Part shown: positions 1 to 9,871 of the stretch, in pieces
How positions within the stretch are numbered: position 1 is the stretch's first letter
Layout of the letters: every line of letters begins with the position of its first letter
Origin: Hydrogenophilales bacterium 28-61-23
GTDB lineage: Bacteria > Pseudomonadota > Gammaproteobacteria > Burkholderiales > Thiobacillaceae
Length of the DNA stretch: 64,000 nt
NCBI GenBank assembly: GCA_002281555.1
Contig: NCGJ01000004.1
Span: 1 to 64,000, forward strand
Reading direction: 5' to 3'
Program-made: the position numbers and the translations under genes
The notes under the pieces: generated by a model
The model's database searches: none
What the model saw: only the letters and a program-made list of their open reading frames with translations
What the model was told of the DNA's origin: nothing

Positions 1-966
1 CCCGGTGAGCAGATGTTCGACCCACAGATCGCCTTCCAGCAAACGGAACACCAGCGAGAAAACCGTCGAGCCGATCAGGATGAAGATGACGAAGCTGGTC
101 AGGCGCGAGGTGGAATCCATCGCCTGTTTGAGCAGATCCAGGCTCAGGCGGCGTTTCGCCAAGGCCAGCACCAAGGCGCCGGCCGCGCCCATGGCGCCGC
201 CTTCGGTCGGCGTGGCGATGCCCAGGAAAATGGTGCCCAGAACCAGGAAAATCAGCAGCAGCGGCGGCAGGATCGACGCGCCGGCCTTGAGCCATAAAGC
301 CTTGCCGCGCAATATCCGCGCCGCTGCCGGCATTGCCGGGACCATTCCTGGCCGCGCCAGCGTGAGCGCAAACACGAAAACCAGATAAAACCCGGCCAAC
401 ATCAGACTGGGCGTCAACGCGCCGCGATAGATGTCACCGACGGAAATGCTCAACTGGTCGGCCAGGATGATCAGCACCAGCGAGGGCGGAATGATCTGGG
501 CCAGCGTGCCGGAAGCCGCGATGACGCCGCAGGCGACCCGCTTGTCATAGCCGTAGCGCAGCATGATCGGCAGTGAAATCAAGCCCATCGCGATCACCGT
601 CGCCGCCACCACACCGGTGGTCGCGGCCAGCAGCGCGCCGACAAAAACCACGGCGTAGGCCAGGCCGCCGCGCAATGCGCCGAACAATTGCCCCATCGCA
701 TCGAGCAACTCCTCCGCCAAACCGCTGCGTTCGAGAATCAGGCCCATGAAGGTGAAGAACGGAATCGCCAGCAAGGTGGCGTTCGACATGATGCCGAACA
801 CGCGCTCGGGCAACGCTTGCAGTTGGGCGAAATCGACATAGCCCATCTGCATGCCGATCAAGCCGAACAACAGGCCGTTGGCGCCCAGCGCAAAGGCGAC
901 CGGATAACCGATCAGCAGGAACACCACCAGGCCGGCGAACATCAACGGCGCCATCAACTCGAACAT
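1..966 (-). CDS. dctM: TRAP transporter large permease DctM (partial, runs off left edge)
   Basis: Inner-membrane large subunit (12-TM type family) of a tripartite ATP-independent periplasmic transporter, which uses an ion gradient and a periplasmic binding protein to import organic acids or similar solutes. Translating from the ATG at 966 gives an almost continuously hydrophobic protein beginning MFELMAPLMFAGLVVFLL; the family motif ASGTLAQIIPPS is visible around 480-520, and the frame is open to base 1, so the C-terminal part is missing from the window. The start overlaps the dctQ stop by one base (TGATG), which implies translational coupling. The periplasmic DctP subunit is not in this window and would be expected further left. 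Substrate cannot be told from the sequence. Confidence 0.9.
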   Translation of the reverse strand, partial: MFELMAPLMFAGLVVFLLIGYPVAFALGANGLLFGLIGMQMGYVDFAQLQALPERVFGIMSNATLLAIPFFTFMGLILERSGLAEELLDAMGQLFGALRGGLAYAVVFVGALLAATTGVVAATVIAMGLISLPIMLRYGYDKRVACGVIAASGTLAQIIPPSLVLIILADQLSISVGDIYRGALTPSLMLAGFYLVFVFALTLARPGMVPAMPAAARILRGKALWLKAGASILPPLLLIFLVLGTIFLGIATPTEGGAMGAAGALVLALAKRRLSLDLLKQAMDSTSRLTSFVIFILIGSTVFSLVFRLLEGDLWVEHLLTG

Positions 967-1517
967 CAGACGATCTCCTCGGCCTGCTCTGAAGCGAACG
1001 GCAGATGCCCGGACAGCATACCGGCGCGCTTGATGATCTCGGCCAGGCCTTGCAGGAACAACAACCCGAAGCCCAACGGCAATGCCAGCTTGATCGGCCA
1101 GCGCAACAGGCCGCCGGAGTCCGCGGAAACCTCCTGGATCGCCCAGGATTCGGCGAACACGCCCCAACTGAACCAGGCCAGCAAGCCGGCCACAGGCAAC
1201 AGAAAAAACACGCCGCCGAGCAGATCGACCCAGGCTTGCGTGCGCGCCGAATAACGCCCGTAAAGCACGTCGATGCGGACATGGCCGTTGTGTTTGAGGG
1301 TATAGCCAGCGCCGAGCAGGAAGATCAGCGCGAACAGATACCACTGCAATTCCAGCCAGGCGTTGGAACTGAGATCGAAGCCATAGCGCAAGCTGGCATT
1401 GGCTGCGGAAACCAGCGTCGCCACCAGCACCAGCCACTTCACCGACTGACCGACTGCCTCATTCAGCGCATCAATGGCGCGGGCGAATCGCACCCCCAAC
1501 GCCAGCAAAGCCCGCAT
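966..1517 (-). CDS. dctQ: TRAP transporter small permease DctQ
   Basis: Small (4-TM) membrane subunit of the TRAP transporter, partner of the DctM that follows. The 183-residue protein shows four hydrophobic segments at roughly residues 27-48, 60-77, 98-120 and 145-165, and the family-typical stretch containing GHVRIDVLYGRYS after the second helix. Length is usual for DctQ. It starts one base inside the pmbA stop codon and ends one base inside the dctM start (TGATG junctions at both ends), so pmbA, dctQ and dctM probably form one transcript. The substrate is unknown; the sequence resembles the dicarboxylate / mannitol-chloroaromatic group only in a general way. Confidence 0.9.
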   Translation of the reverse strand: MRALLALGVRFARAIDALNEAVGQSVKWLVLVATLVSAANASLRYGFDLSSNAWLELQWYLFALIFLLGAGYTLKHNGHVRIDVLYGRYSARTQAWVDLLGGVFFLLPVAGLLAWFSWGVFAESWAIQEVSADSGGLLRWPIKLALPLGFGLLFLQGLAEIIKRAGMLSGHLPFASEQAEEIV

Positions 1518-2887
1518 CAGTCGCCCGCCACGGTCATCTGGTCGATCAGGATCGAGCCGACCCGGCGCGAACCGCGCGTCTCGATATCCGTACCGATTGC
1601 GGCAATACCCTTGAACATGTCGCGCAGATTGCCGGCGATGGTGATTTCCTCCACCGGGTAGGCGATGACGCCGTTCTCCACCCAGAAACCGGCCGCGCCG
1701 CGCGAGTAATCGCCGGTGACCATGTTGAGTCCATGACCGAGCAACTCGGTGACCAGCAAGCCGTTGCCCATTTTCTTCAGCAGCGCGGCGAAGTCTTCGC
1801 CGGTCGAAGGCACGATCAGGTTGTGGTTGCCACCGGCATTGCCGGTGCTGTGCATGCCCAGCTTGCGTGCGCTGTAACTGCCCAGGAAATAACCTTGCAC
1901 GACGCCATCCTTGACCACATCGCGGTCTTGCGTGGCGACGCCTTCGGAATCGAACGGCGATGAAGACAGGCCGCGCGCAATGAACGGCCGTTCCTGGATT
2001 TGCAGGAACGCGGGAAACACCTGGCTGCCCAGGCTATCGAGCAGGAAGGAGGACTTGCGATACAGATGGCCGCCGGAAATCGCCGAAACGAAGCTGGCGA
2101 TCAGGCCGGTCGCGATCGGCGCCTCGAACAGCACCGGGCACTGGCGCGTGCTCAACTTGCGCCCGTTCAGCCGCCGCAGCGTGCGTTCGCCCGCGCGCAG
2201 GCCGACGCTTTCGGCGCTGTCCATATCGGCCGCGGCGCGCGCCGTGGTGTACCAGTAGTCGCGCTGCATCGCGTCATTTTCTTCAGCGATCACCGCGCAC
2301 GACAGGCTTTGCCGGCTGCTCGGATAGCCGCCGGAAAAACCCAGCGAGTTGGCATAGATGAATTGCGAAATCTGGCTCGACAACGAACCGCCCTCGGAAT
2401 TGGTAATGCGCGGGTCCACGCTCAACGCGCTGGCCTCGCAGGCGCGCGCCAGTTCGGCGGCCACCTCCACGTCGATATTCCATGGGTGATAGAGGTCAAG
2501 GCTTGGCACCAGCGTATCGAGCACTTCGGCGCGCGCCAGCAAATCCGGCTCGGCCAGCCCGGCGCATTCGTCCTCGGCGGTATAGCGCGCGATGCTGAGC
2601 GCCTTTTCCACCGTGCGCGCCAGTGCGTCGGCGGAAAAATCGGAGGTCGAGGCATGTCCGCGCCGCTGGCCCAGATAAACGCTGATGCCGATGCCCTTGT
2701 CGCGGTTGTGCTCAATGGTTTCAATCTCGCCATGCCGAACCGAAAGCGACAGCCCGCTGCCCTCGGACACTTCGGCCTCGGCCGCGCTGGCCCCACCGGC
2801 TCTGGCCAGATCGAGCACCTGAGCGGCGAGCCCTTGCAGGGTTGCACGGGAAAAACTGAACGGACTATTGGATTGATTAGTGGACAC
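1517..2887 (-). CDS. pmbA: metalloprotease PmbA (TldE)
   Basis: PmbA/TldE is the partner of TldD; together they form a cytoplasmic zinc protease that matures microcin B17-type peptides and degrades CcdA-like antitoxins. PmbA itself lacks the zinc site, so it acts with TldD, which is not in this window. The 456-residue product matches the family length (about 450) and carries typical stretches such as GHASTSDFS near the N-terminus and DYSRGAAGFWVENG near the C-terminus. The open frame extends back to 3265, but that extension is antisense to darP and has low-complexity Ser-rich composition; I place the start at the GTG at 2887 (VSTNQSNSPF). Divergent from darP, as is common in betaproteobacteria; coupled downstream to dctQ. 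Confidence 0.9.
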   Translation of the reverse strand: MSTNQSNSPFSFSRATLQGLAAQVLDLARAGGASAAEAEVSEGSGLSLSVRHGEIETIEHNRDKGIGISVYLGQRRGHASTSDFSADALARTVEKALSIARYTAEDECAGLAEPDLLARAEVLDTLVPSLDLYHPWNIDVEVAAELARACEASALSVDPRITNSEGGSLSSQISQFIYANSLGFSGGYPSSRQSLSCAVIAEENDAMQRDYWYTTARAAADMDSAESVGLRAGERTLRRLNGRKLSTRQCPVLFEAPIATGLIASFVSAISGGHLYRKSSFLLDSLGSQVFPAFLQIQERPFIARGLSSSPFDSEGVATQDRDVVKDGVVQGYFLGSYSARKLGMHSTGNAGGNHNLIVPSTGEDFAALLKKMGNGLLVTELLGHGLNMVTGDYSRGAAGFWVENGVIAYPVEEITIAGNLRDMFKGIAAIGTDIETRGSRRVGSILIDQMTVAGD

Positions 2888-2969
2888 GGCGGAACCTGAG
2901 GAAATCGGCAAAGTCGTTATGATAGCAACCCCGCCCGATGCACCCGCCAACTCACTCGATATCACCGCC

Positions 2970-3476
2970 ATGCAAGAACAAGAATTTGAAGATGACGAAA
3001 ACATCGTCAGCAAAAGCCAACGCAAACGAGAAAGCACCGCGCTGCAAGACCTGGGCAAGGAATTGTTCGAACTTTCGCGCGACCAGTTGAAGAAGATGGA
3101 TTTGCCGGAGCTGCTGTTGAGCGCGCTGCTGGAAGCGAAACGACTGACCAGCCACGGCGCCATGCGGCGACAGATGCAATACATCGGCAAGGTCATGCGC
3201 GACGTCGAAACCGAGCCGATCGAGCAGCAACTCGCGGTGATACGCGGCGAATCGAATATCGCCAAGGCGGCGTTTCATGCGCTTGAAACCTGGCGTACCC
3301 GACTGATCGAGGACGACCCGGCGCTGAACGAATGGTTGGCGCTGCACCCGGACACCGATGTCCAGCAATTCCGCCAGCTGATCCGCAATGCGCGCAAGGA
3401 GGCGGCCGAGAACAAGCCGCCTAAATCCAGCCGCGCGTTGTTCAAACTGCTGCGAGACATGTCTGGCTCGATCTAA
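2970..3476 (+). CDS. darP: ribosome biogenesis factor DarP (YjgA, DUF615)
   Basis: DarP binds late 50S assembly intermediates and promotes subunit maturation. The 168-residue, all-helical, highly charged protein contains the hallmark AMRRQMQYIGKVMR near the middle and the acidic N-terminal DEN-rich start followed by SKSQRKRES. I chose the ATG at 2970 because the homologous region begins there; in-frame starts at 2880 (GTG) and 2919 would add residues overlapping the pmbA start. The gene is divergent from pmbA with an 82-base intergenic stretch that must hold both promoters. Confidence 0.92.
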   Translation: MQEQEFEDDENIVSKSQRKRESTALQDLGKELFELSRDQLKKMDLPELLLSALLEAKRLTSHGAMRRQMQYIGKVMRDVETEPIEQQLAVIRGESNIAKAAFHALETWRTRLIEDDPALNEWLALHPDTDVQQFRQLIRNARKEAAENKPPKSSRALFKLLRDMSGSI

Positions 3477-3710
3477 CACTGGTTAACACCGGGTAAAGGT
3501 AAGTAACGGCAAGCCAGCCATTTCGAATGGCGCAGCCTTCGTCATAACTGTCGAGCGGCCATCAAGCGGAAAAACCCAGCGTCGGAATTTCTTACAAATC
3601 CACAGCCAATTGTTGGGTGCCATTCCAGAGTCGCCGCGCTGAAAGCCCCGCCCGTCGATGGCACAGACCTTGCTACAACGCCCTTAGCCATCACTTACCT
3701 CCCGTTCTCC

Positions 3711-5666
3711 ATGTCGCTCAACTCCAACGCCCCATCGCAAGCGGATCGGCTGCCTTTTGCCAGCCATCCCGGCGTACTGGCGCGTCTGCTTGCCGAGTTG
3801 GGGGGCGCCGACAGCGTCAGCAAGGAAGCCAGTCGCCTGTTCATGCTCGATCCAGCCTTGGCCCTGCTGGCGCTGGAGGCTATCGCCAATGCCTATCCCG
3901 GCATCCAGTTGGCCGATCTGCAAATTGAACAACAGATCGCCAGCCTCGACCCGGTCACCCTCAAATGCCTGATCATCTCAACAGCGGCGGAACAATTGGC
4001 CGCGCCGGTTGCGTCGCTGGAAGAACTTGAGACGACTTGGCGCCAGTCCCTGGCGACCGCGCATTTCACTCGCGCCCTGGCGGAGCAATCGGCCTATCGC
4101 GGCCTTGATGAGGCCTGGCTGGCCGGGCTGCTGTGCTGGCTGCCACGTTTCGCCCGTCACACCGGCGGCGACATCGATGTCGCCCGTGCCTGCGCTCAGT
4201 CCAATCTTGACCGACTCGGCCTGGATACATTCCTGCCCGACATACTGCGCTATGCGAACGAGCCAGCGCACCGACTCAGGGATGCTGCGCCGCTGCTGCG
4301 CCTGGCCCTGGCCGCCTATCGCCAGACCATGAATTACCCAGCTTGGATTCCCGCCCTGCCGCACCCGGACACCTTGCTCCTGGCCGCGCCGATCGATCGC
4401 GACAACATCCGCGACATCTACCTGAACATGGGCCGCTCGATCGACACCCTTGCCGCTGAAATCGGGCACAAGCCTTCCGGCGAAATCGCGCGCGAATTGA
4501 GCCGCATGGGCCGACTGGAATTGATCGCCGGCGGACGCCAAAATGATCCGGTTGCCGGCGTGAACACGCTGGCGGACAGCCTGGCCAGCCAGGAAGGTTT
4601 GGGACATGCCTTGTATCTGCGGCTCAACCCGCTCGGAGGCGCCCTTGAAGGACTCGCCATCGGCGGTCGTCCACAACCGCCCATTGTCATCCAGCCCGAA
4701 GGCAGCACCACGGCAGCGGCCTGGGCACTGCTGACGCGTTCGCCGGTCGTGGTAACGCTCGATACGGCGGGGGACGCATCGGTGCTGGATCTGCAACTGA
4801 TCCGACAAGCCAATGCCGAGGGCATTGCCGCCATCCCCATCGGCGCGACCCCGCCCATAGGCGTTCTGCTGGTTCGCGGCAGTCGACATGCGTTGAGCCA
4901 TATTGCCGCCAATCCTCAGCATTACACCCGTCTGGGCGAACTGGCCGGCCGGAACATTCCCGCTGCGGTTCCCGCCGAAACCGGCAACAGCACGACAAGC
5001 AGAGATCAGTTCACCGCCCGGGTGCGCCGCGCCGCTCACGAGATCAACAATCCCCTGGGCATCATCAAGAACTATCTGGTCATCATGAAGGCGAAACTGG
5101 GCGATGACGCACCGGTGGCGGACGAATTGCGCATCATGCATGAGGAACTCGACCGCAGCGTGCGCATCATTCGGGGACTGACGCAGGATGAAACCGCGGC
5201 CAGCTCCATCAAGGAGGTCACAGACATCAACGCGCTGATCGAAGACCTGGTCAAAGTCACCTCGCCTTCCTGGCAAGAGAAGGGCGCATGGATCGAGGTT
5301 AAACTTGAACCCGGACTGCCCAAGCTGGCCTGCGATCGTGACAAACTGAAACAAATTGTCCTTAATCTGTTGCTCAACGCACTCGAGGCCTCGCCACTAG
5401 GCGGCATGGTAAAGCTGGAGACGGGCAGCCTGATCAACCATCGCCAGGAACGCATGGTCGAAATCATCGTGTCCGACAGCGGCCCCGGCATCCCGGTGGA
5501 ATTAGTCAATCACCTGTTCAGCCCGGTGGAATCGGAAAAGGGCGATGGCCATGCCGGATTGGGCCTGTCTATCGTCAAATCGCTGACCGAAGCACTGGAA
5601 GGCAGAATCACTTTTAAGACGGGTGCATCTGGAACGACATTCCAGATATCATTGCCCGCGAACTGA
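3711..5666 (+). CDS. sensor histidine kinase with N-terminal HDOD-like domain
   Basis: Cytoplasmic sensor kinase, 651 residues, no membrane segment seen. The C-terminal part is a complete kinase core: H-box with phospho-acceptor His443 (AAHEINNPLG), N-box around Asn556 (LNLLLNALEAS), G1 box DSGPGIP near 589 and G2 box AGLGLSIVKSL near 620. The first ~210 residues are helical and resemble an HDOD output/sensor domain (TLKCLIISTAAEQL, ALAEQSAYRGLDEAWLAGLL), and residues 270-420 may hold a degenerate GAF-like sensor; both are resemblance calls. It lies 62 bases upstream of a REC-PAS-GGDEF-EAL regulator in the same direction, so the two are probably a cognate pair that converts an internal signal into c-di-GMP changes. 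The signal is unknown. Confidence 0.82.
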   Translation: MSLNSNAPSQADRLPFASHPGVLARLLAELGGADSVSKEASRLFMLDPALALLALEAIANAYPGIQLADLQIEQQIASLDPVTLKCLIISTAAEQLAAPVASLEELETTWRQSLATAHFTRALAEQSAYRGLDEAWLAGLLCWLPRFARHTGGDIDVARACAQSNLDRLGLDTFLPDILRYANEPAHRLRDAAPLLRLALAAYRQTMNYPAWIPALPHPDTLLLAAPIDRDNIRDIYLNMGRSIDTLAAEIGHKPSGEIARELSRMGRLELIAGGRQNDPVAGVNTLADSLASQEGLGHALYLRLNPLGGALEGLAIGGRPQPPIVIQPEGSTTAAAWALLTRSPVVVTLDTAGDASVLDLQLIRQANAEGIAAIPIGATPPIGVLLVRGSRHALSHIAANPQHYTRLGELAGRNIPAAVPAETGNSTTSRDQFTARVRRAAHEINNPLGIIKNYLVIMKAKLGDDAPVADELRIMHEELDRSVRIIRGLTQDETAASSIKEVTDINALIEDLVKVTSPSWQEKGAWIEVKLEPGLPKLACDRDKLKQIVLNLLLNALEASPLGGMVKLETGSLINHRQERMVEIIVSDSGPGIPVELVNHLFSPVESEKGDGHAGLGLSIVKSLTEALEGRITFKTGASGTTFQISLPAN

Positions 5667-5728
5667 CCGGGTTGTTGCGTCGAATATAGCCCGCCAAGGT
5701 ATTAACCGATGAATTGAAGGCTTTGCTG

Positions 5729-7903
5729 ATGCACGGTAATGCGGCTCCAGGTTCCAACCAGTCTCTAATCAGCTTGCTGATCCTTGAGGATGAGCCGCGT
5801 TACCTTGAAAGCACCCGCCTGCTGCTCGCGCAGTACGTGAACAGCATCGAGACCGCGCTAACCAACAAGCAGGCTTTGGCGCTTTTGGGCAAACAAAGCT
5901 TTGACCTGGCCCTGCTGGATCTCCATCTGCCCGATGGCAGCGGCTACGAAATCATGGCCTACATCCGCGCGCACCATCCCGATTGCCGGATCATCGTGGC
6001 CAGCGCCGACAGCGAGATCGAATCCGCCATTCAATCGCTTCGACTCGGCGCCTACGATTACCTGCGCAAACCCTACGAACCGGAAGAGCTGATCAAGACC
6101 GTGCGCAACGTCGTGCGCAAGCTGCAACTCGAGCACGATAACGCGCGCATGGTTTATCAGCTCGAACAGTCCGAGCAGTGGCATCGTCTGCTGGTGAACA
6201 CCTCGCCCGACATCATCTATACGCTGGACAAGGATGGTCGCTTCACCTATCTCAACGACAGTGTTGAAGGCGCTCTGGGATACATGCCCGGCGAACTGAT
6301 CGGCCGTGACTACACCACCGTTATCCCGGCTGATCAGCGCGAAGCGGCGTTATATCGCTTCAACGAACGCCGCACAGGCGAGCGCGCCACGCGCAATCTC
6401 GAGTTGCAGCTTCGACGCAAGGAAGATCTGCTCAGCAGCCTTACCGAACGTACTTCGGACCAGCTCGTCGTGGTTGAACTCTCCTCGATGGGCATGTATC
6501 GCCCGACCAGCCTGGGCATGGGCGAATTCCTCGGATCCTATGGCGTTGCCCGCGACATCAGCGCGCGCAAGCAGGCCGAAGCCACCATCGTATTCCAGGC
6601 CTACCACGATCTGCTCACCGGCTTGCCGAACCGGGCCCTGTTCAAGGACCGCCTCGGCCAGGCGATGGTGCACGCCAAACGTCATGGTCAGACCATGGCG
6701 ACGCTGTTTCTCGACATGGATCACTTCAAAGTGGTCAACGACACACTCGGCCATCTGGTCGGCGATGGACTGCTGCAAGCGCTGGCGCAACGATTGCGCG
6801 GCTGCCTGCGCGAGGGCGACACACTGTCGCGCATCGGCGGCGACGAGTTCATGCTGCTGCTGCCGCACATCCGCTCACGCGACAATGCCTCCTACATCGC
6901 CCAGAAAATCATCGCCTCGCTGAAGCAGCCCTTCAATATCGAAGACCACGAGCTGTATGCCAGCATGAGTATCGGTATCGCCCTGTATCCGGATGACGGC
7001 GACAACATCGAAACCCTGATCAAACATGCCGACATCGCCATGTATCACGCCAAGGATCAGGGTCGCAACGACTACAAATTCTTCACCCAGGATCTGCATA
7101 AAACCTTCACCGGCCGTCTGGCCGTGGAAAACGAGATGCGCCATGCCCTGGAAAAGAAAGAATTCGAGGTCTTCTATCAACCCCAGGTCGCGGTACAAAG
7201 CCAGCGCATCCGGGGCATGGAAGCGCTGATACGCTGGAACCACCCGACCCGCGGCATGGTTTCGCCGAACGACTTCATCCCCATCGCCGAAGAATCCGGT
7301 TTGATCACCCCGATCAGCGAATGGGTGCTCGGCGCCGCCTTCCGGCAAGCCAAACTCTGGCGCGAATCGGGTTTGCCGCCGATCACGGTTGCGGTCAATC
7401 TGTCGGCGCGCCAGATCGAGCACCCGCAATTCGTCGAAAAATTCCTGCAGTGCATGCACAAGCACATGCCCGACGGCCACGGCATTGAGATCGAGATCAC
7501 CGAAACCACCTTGATGCGCGACATGGATGGCGCGATCAGCAAACTGCGCAAACTGGCCGAAACCGGCGTCGAGATTTCCATCGACGACTTCGGCACCGGC
7601 TACTCCTCGCTGTCCTACCTGAAGAAACTGCCGATCAACACCATCAAGATCGACCGCAGCTTCATCAACGACCTGACCGGCCACACCAACAACGGCAGCA
7701 CCATCGTCGCCGGCATCGCCGCGATGGCCAAAGGCCTCAAACTCAAAGTGGTGGCCGAAGGCGTCGAAACACGAGAACAACTCGAGTATCTGCAAACATT
7801 GGAATGCGATACATACCAAGGTTTCTATTTCAGTCGCGCGGTCAATGTATCGACCGCCACGGAAATCCTGTCCCGCAAGACCGAGTTGACAGACATTCTG
7901 TAA
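5729..7903 (+). CDS. response regulator with PAS, GGDEF and EAL domains
   Basis: Bifunctional c-di-GMP enzyme under two-component control. Domains in order on the 724-residue product: receiver (about 15-130, phospho-acceptor Asp64 in LLDLHLPDG), PAS (about 145-265), GGDEF (about 285-450, intact GGDEF near 370, so cyclase-competent) and EAL (about 465-710, intact EAL in GMEALIRWNHP near 497, plus DDFGTGYSSL, so phosphodiesterase-competent). The open frame begins with a TTG at 5714, but the ATG at 5729 has a GAAGG ribosome site eight bases upstream and is preferred. The gene follows the histidine kinase directly. Which activity dominates cannot be read from the sequence. Confidence 0.9.
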   Translation: MHGNAAPGSNQSLISLLILEDEPRYLESTRLLLAQYVNSIETALTNKQALALLGKQSFDLALLDLHLPDGSGYEIMAYIRAHHPDCRIIVASADSEIESAIQSLRLGAYDYLRKPYEPEELIKTVRNVVRKLQLEHDNARMVYQLEQSEQWHRLLVNTSPDIIYTLDKDGRFTYLNDSVEGALGYMPGELIGRDYTTVIPADQREAALYRFNERRTGERATRNLELQLRRKEDLLSSLTERTSDQLVVVELSSMGMYRPTSLGMGEFLGSYGVARDISARKQAEATIVFQAYHDLLTGLPNRALFKDRLGQAMVHAKRHGQTMATLFLDMDHFKVVNDTLGHLVGDGLLQALAQRLRGCLREGDTLSRIGGDEFMLLLPHIRSRDNASYIAQKIIASLKQPFNIEDHELYASMSIGIALYPDDGDNIETLIKHADIAMYHAKDQGRNDYKFFTQDLHKTFTGRLAVENEMRHALEKKEFEVFYQPQVAVQSQRIRGMEALIRWNHPTRGMVSPNDFIPIAEESGLITPISEWVLGAAFRQAKLWRESGLPPITVAVNLSARQIEHPQFVEKFLQCMHKHMPDGHGIEIEITETTLMRDMDGAISKLRKLAETGVEISIDDFGTGYSSLSYLKKLPINTIKIDRSFINDLTGHTNNGSTIVAGIAAMAKGLKLKVVAEGVETREQLEYLQTLECDTYQGFYFSRAVNVSTATEILSRKTELTDIL

Positions 7904-7996
7904 CTTGCGCACCGGCGCGGTACGCATGACCTGAAACAGCCGGCCTGGCGCGGCTCGATCGACAAAGCCTAAACCCACCCCACCTCGCCTCACCCG

Positions 7997-9799
7997 ATGT
8001 CTCATCACCGCCTCAGCGCCGACACCATGACCGCGCGCACCACCGCCAGCCAATGGCGCGCCGCCTGGTCGCTGTTCCCCTACGTCTGGCAGTACAAAAA
8101 CCGCGTCATCGCCGCCTTTGGCCTGTTGTTATGCGCCAAGGTCGCCAACGTCTCGGTACCGCTGGTACTGAAGGAAATCGTCGATCACCTGGGCAAACCG
8201 GATGCCAGCAGCCTGATCCTGCCGTTGGCCCTGATCATCCTGTACGGCCTGCTCCGCTTCGGCAACACCGCCTTCACCGAATTGCGCGACGCCCTGTTCG
8301 CCCGCGTGCTGCAACGCGCCATGCGCGGCGTCATCCACGACGTGTTCCAGCATCTGCACGCGCAATCGCTGCGTTTTCATCTCGAACGCCACACCGGCGG
8401 CCTGGCCGTCGATATCGAACGCGGCGCGCGCTCGATCCGTTTCCTGATCAACTTCACGCTGTTCAACATCGGCCCGACGCTGCTGGAAATCCTGATGGTG
8501 GCCGGCGTGCTGTTCGTCAAATACGACCCCTGGTTTGGCGCCATCACCTTGATGACCCTGGCGGTCTACATCGCGTTCACCGTGGCGATCACCAACTGGC
8601 GCATGAAATATCGCCGCGCGATGAACGAAACCGACGCCGCCGCCAACTCCCGCGCGGTCGACAGCCTGCTCAACTACGAAACGGTGAAGTACTTCAACAA
8701 CGAGCAATACGAAGCCGACCGCCTGAAAGCCGACCTGCGCCGCGCCGAAGACGCCTCGGTGCAAAGCGAGATTTCGCTGGCCTGGCTCAACGGCGGCCAG
8801 TCTTTCATCATCGCCATCGGCGTCACCGCCATGATGGGCCTGGCCGCCCAAGGCGTGGCCAACAAGAGCATGACCCTGGGCGACCTGGTGCTGGTCAACG
8901 CCTACCTGATCCAATTGTTCATCCCGCTCAACTTCCTCGGCACCGTCTACCGCGAAATCCGCAACGCCCTCACCGACATGGAAAAGCTGTTCGGCCTGCT
9001 GCACAAACCGCCGGAAATCACCGACGCGCCCGAAGCCCGCACGCTTGCCGCAAGCCAGGGCGAAGTCCGCTTCGAGCGGGTCAGCTTCGCCTACGACCCG
9101 CGCCGACCGATTCTCGACGACGTCAGCTTCACCATTCCGGCCGGGCGCAAGCTCGCCGTGGTCGGCGCCAGCGGGGCCGGAAAATCGACGCTGTCGCGCC
9201 TGTTATTCCGCTTCTTCGACGTCACCAGCGGCTGCATCCGCGTCGACGGCCAGGACATCCGCCAGGTCACCCAGGCCAGCCTGCGCCGCCAGATCGGCAT
9301 CGTTCCGCAGGACACCGTACTGTTCAACGACAGCCTGTATCACAACATCGCCTACGGCCGCCCCGACGCGGCCCGCGAAGAAGTCCTCGAAGCCGCGCGC
9401 GCCGCGCACCTCGACCGTTTCATCGAAGGCCTGCCGGATGGCTACGACTCCAAGGTCGGCGAACGCGGCCTGAAACTCTCCGGCGGCGAAAAACAGCGCG
9501 TCGCCATCGCCCGCGCCATCCTGAAAAACCCGCCGATATTGGTGTTCGACGAAGCCACCTCCTCGCTCGACAGCGGCACCGAACAAGGCATCCAGAACGA
9601 ACTCACCCGCATCTCGGAAAACCGCACCACGCTGGTCATCGCCCATCGCCTGTCCACCGTGGTCGACGCCGACGAAATCCTGGTGCTGGAAAACGGCCGC
9701 ATCGTAGAACGCGGCAACCACGCCGCGCTATTGGCCGAAGATGGCCGCTATGCCGCGATGTGGCGGCTGCAACTCAGGGAAGAGAAGGAAACAAACTAA
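7997..9799 (+). CDS. ABC transporter, ATM1/HMT1-type exporter (fused permease-ATPase)
   Basis: Half-size ABC exporter of the ATM1/ABCB7 class, which in relatives exports glutathione conjugates, polysulfide species or heavy-metal thiol complexes from the cytoplasm; functions as a homodimer in the inner membrane. The 600-residue protein has an N-terminal six-helix permease with the class motif VKYFNNEQYE, then an ATPase domain with Walker A GASGAGKST (about 390-398), signature LSGGEKQ (about 494), Walker B ILVFDEATSSLD (about 514) and the switch histidine in IAHRLST. Length is normal for the class. It stands alone between the GGDEF/EAL regulator and a convergent PEP-CTERM gene. The exact substrate is not determinable here. 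Confidence 0.9.
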   Translation: MSHHRLSADTMTARTTASQWRAAWSLFPYVWQYKNRVIAAFGLLLCAKVANVSVPLVLKEIVDHLGKPDASSLILPLALIILYGLLRFGNTAFTELRDALFARVLQRAMRGVIHDVFQHLHAQSLRFHLERHTGGLAVDIERGARSIRFLINFTLFNIGPTLLEILMVAGVLFVKYDPWFGAITLMTLAVYIAFTVAITNWRMKYRRAMNETDAAANSRAVDSLLNYETVKYFNNEQYEADRLKADLRRAEDASVQSEISLAWLNGGQSFIIAIGVTAMMGLAAQGVANKSMTLGDLVLVNAYLIQLFIPLNFLGTVYREIRNALTDMEKLFGLLHKPPEITDAPEARTLAASQGEVRFERVSFAYDPRRPILDDVSFTIPAGRKLAVVGASGAGKSTLSRLLFRFFDVTSGCIRVDGQDIRQVTQASLRRQIGIVPQDTVLFNDSLYHNIAYGRPDAAREEVLEAARAAHLDRFIEGLPDGYDSKVGERGLKLSGGEKQRVAIARAILKNPPILVFDEATSSLDSGTEQGIQNELTRISENRTTLVIAHRLSTVVDADEILVLENGRIVERGNHAALLAEDGRYAAMWRLQLREEKETN

Positions 9800-9871
9800 C
9801 CCGGCCTCGCACGCCAACCGGCCATCAAGCAGAAATGAAAAAATGTCGGCCCTGGCCCCTGCCGAAAGCGC

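Noticed and set aside
2888-3265. N-terminal extension of pmbA to 3265
   Set aside because: It is antisense to darP, Ser-rich and non-homologous; pmbA from 2887 has the normal family length.
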